A stretch of 64,000 nucleotides of DNA from Aquimarina pacifica. GTDB lineage: Bacteria > Bacteroidota > Bacteroidia > Flavobacteriales > Flavobacteriaceae. Shown one piece after another: positions 63,873 through 64,000 of this stretch. Numbering within the stretch: position 1 is the stretch's first letter; each line of letters begins with the position of its first letter. A model generated the notes under the pieces. That model did no database searches. It was not told the DNA's origin and worked only from the letters and a program-made list of their open reading frames with translations. Location: assembly GCF_000520955.1 (NCBI RefSeq), contig NZ_JACC01000021.1, forward strand, positions 62,001 through 126,000. The letters are read 5' to 3'. The translations under genes were made by a program, and so were the position numbers.

Positions 63873-64000
63873 ATGTTAATTAAAGTCAGATATCTTATTT
63901 TAAAAACTTTACTTATTTGTTGTTTTTTTGGTTCATCACAAACAAATGAACTTCAAGAAAATTACCAGATCAATGACTCTATAGAAAACTATTTAGACAG
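63873..64000 (+). CDS. 5' end of an exported protein, cut by the window edge
   Basis: An ATG at 63873 starts a frame that remains open to the last base (42 full codons). The first 22 residues (VRYLILKTLLICCFFGSSQ) are a signal peptide; the following NELQENYQINDSIENYLD resembles the start of flavobacterial TPR-containing sensor proteins. It starts 31 bp after gap, so it could be in the same transcript. The rest is outside the window. Confidence 0.6.
   Translation, partial: MLIKVRYLILKTLLICCFFGSSQTNELQENYQINDSIENYLD

Noticed and set aside
1..64000. CRISPR arrays, tRNA, rRNA and complete insertion sequences
   Set aside because: No regularly spaced direct repeats, cloverleaf-like sequences, rRNA segments or intact transposase genes were found by eye.

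Overview
The window is AT-rich chromosomal DNA from a member of the Bacteroidota, almost certainly a marine Flavobacteriaceae; an Aquimarina-like genus is my inference from the protein style. Support comes from type IX secretion (T9SS) C-terminal sorting domains, many SPII lipoproteins, a TPR-membrane-AraC regulator, TAnnTTTG-type -7 promoter boxes, and flavobacterial neighbourhoods (PASTA-rluD/ddl-coaD, rsfS-ftsH-LUD-cdsA-psd, lipA-gap). I found no rRNA, tRNA, CRISPR array or intact insertion sequence.

Bases 1-14700 are accessory surface biology: lipoproteins of unknown role, a uracil-DNA-glycosylase-fold enzyme, a T9SS-exported beta-trefoil protein, a ricin-lectin/YHYH lipoprotein, a three-gene O-acyltransferase operon (two SGNH hydrolase-like proteins plus an MBOAT), a TPR-AraC regulator and a T9SS-exported CARDB-like protein.

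Bases 14700-20800 form a compact interbacterial-competition island on the minus strand. It holds a type VI secretion tube protein (TssD/Hcp) with a C-terminal extension, then a 493-residue protein whose end carries a LAS-type (M15/MepA-like) zinc-peptidase signature, then a lipoprotein with MORN/YwqK-like repeats (candidate immunity protein). Downstream are small exported proteins, one frameshifted lipoprotein gene, a truncated and frameshifted GH19 lysozyme-like remnant and a long imperfect palindrome. No T6SS core genes are present, so this looks like an orphan effector cassette with a decaying second cassette behind it.

Bases 20800-38700 are mostly housekeeping: pyruvate carboxylase, a TRAP transporter for an organic acid (DctQ-DctM-DctP), YaaA, a cold-shock protein, RluD, a PASTA protein, Ddl, CoaD, an outer-membrane barrel protein and a DUF1800/DUF1501 pair.

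Bases 38900-41500 carry the second notable locus: a four-gene overlapping minus-strand operon of an Lgt-like membrane enzyme, a cysteine-rich radical SAM protein resembling the MJ0619/tetraether-synthase family, and two paralogous small membrane proteins. It may be a lipid or lipoprotein modification system.

Bases 41500-64000 are core metabolism: SulP anion transporter, M14 peptidase, a divergent NUDIX/pyrE pair with an 8-bp gap, BirA, RsfS, FtsH, a LUD protein, CdsA, Psd, an acyl-CoA-binding protein, ValS, a DUF1573 protein, a retropepsin-PDZ protein, an aminotransferase, MurB, an ECF sigma factor, LipA, GAPDH and the start of a truncated exported protein.
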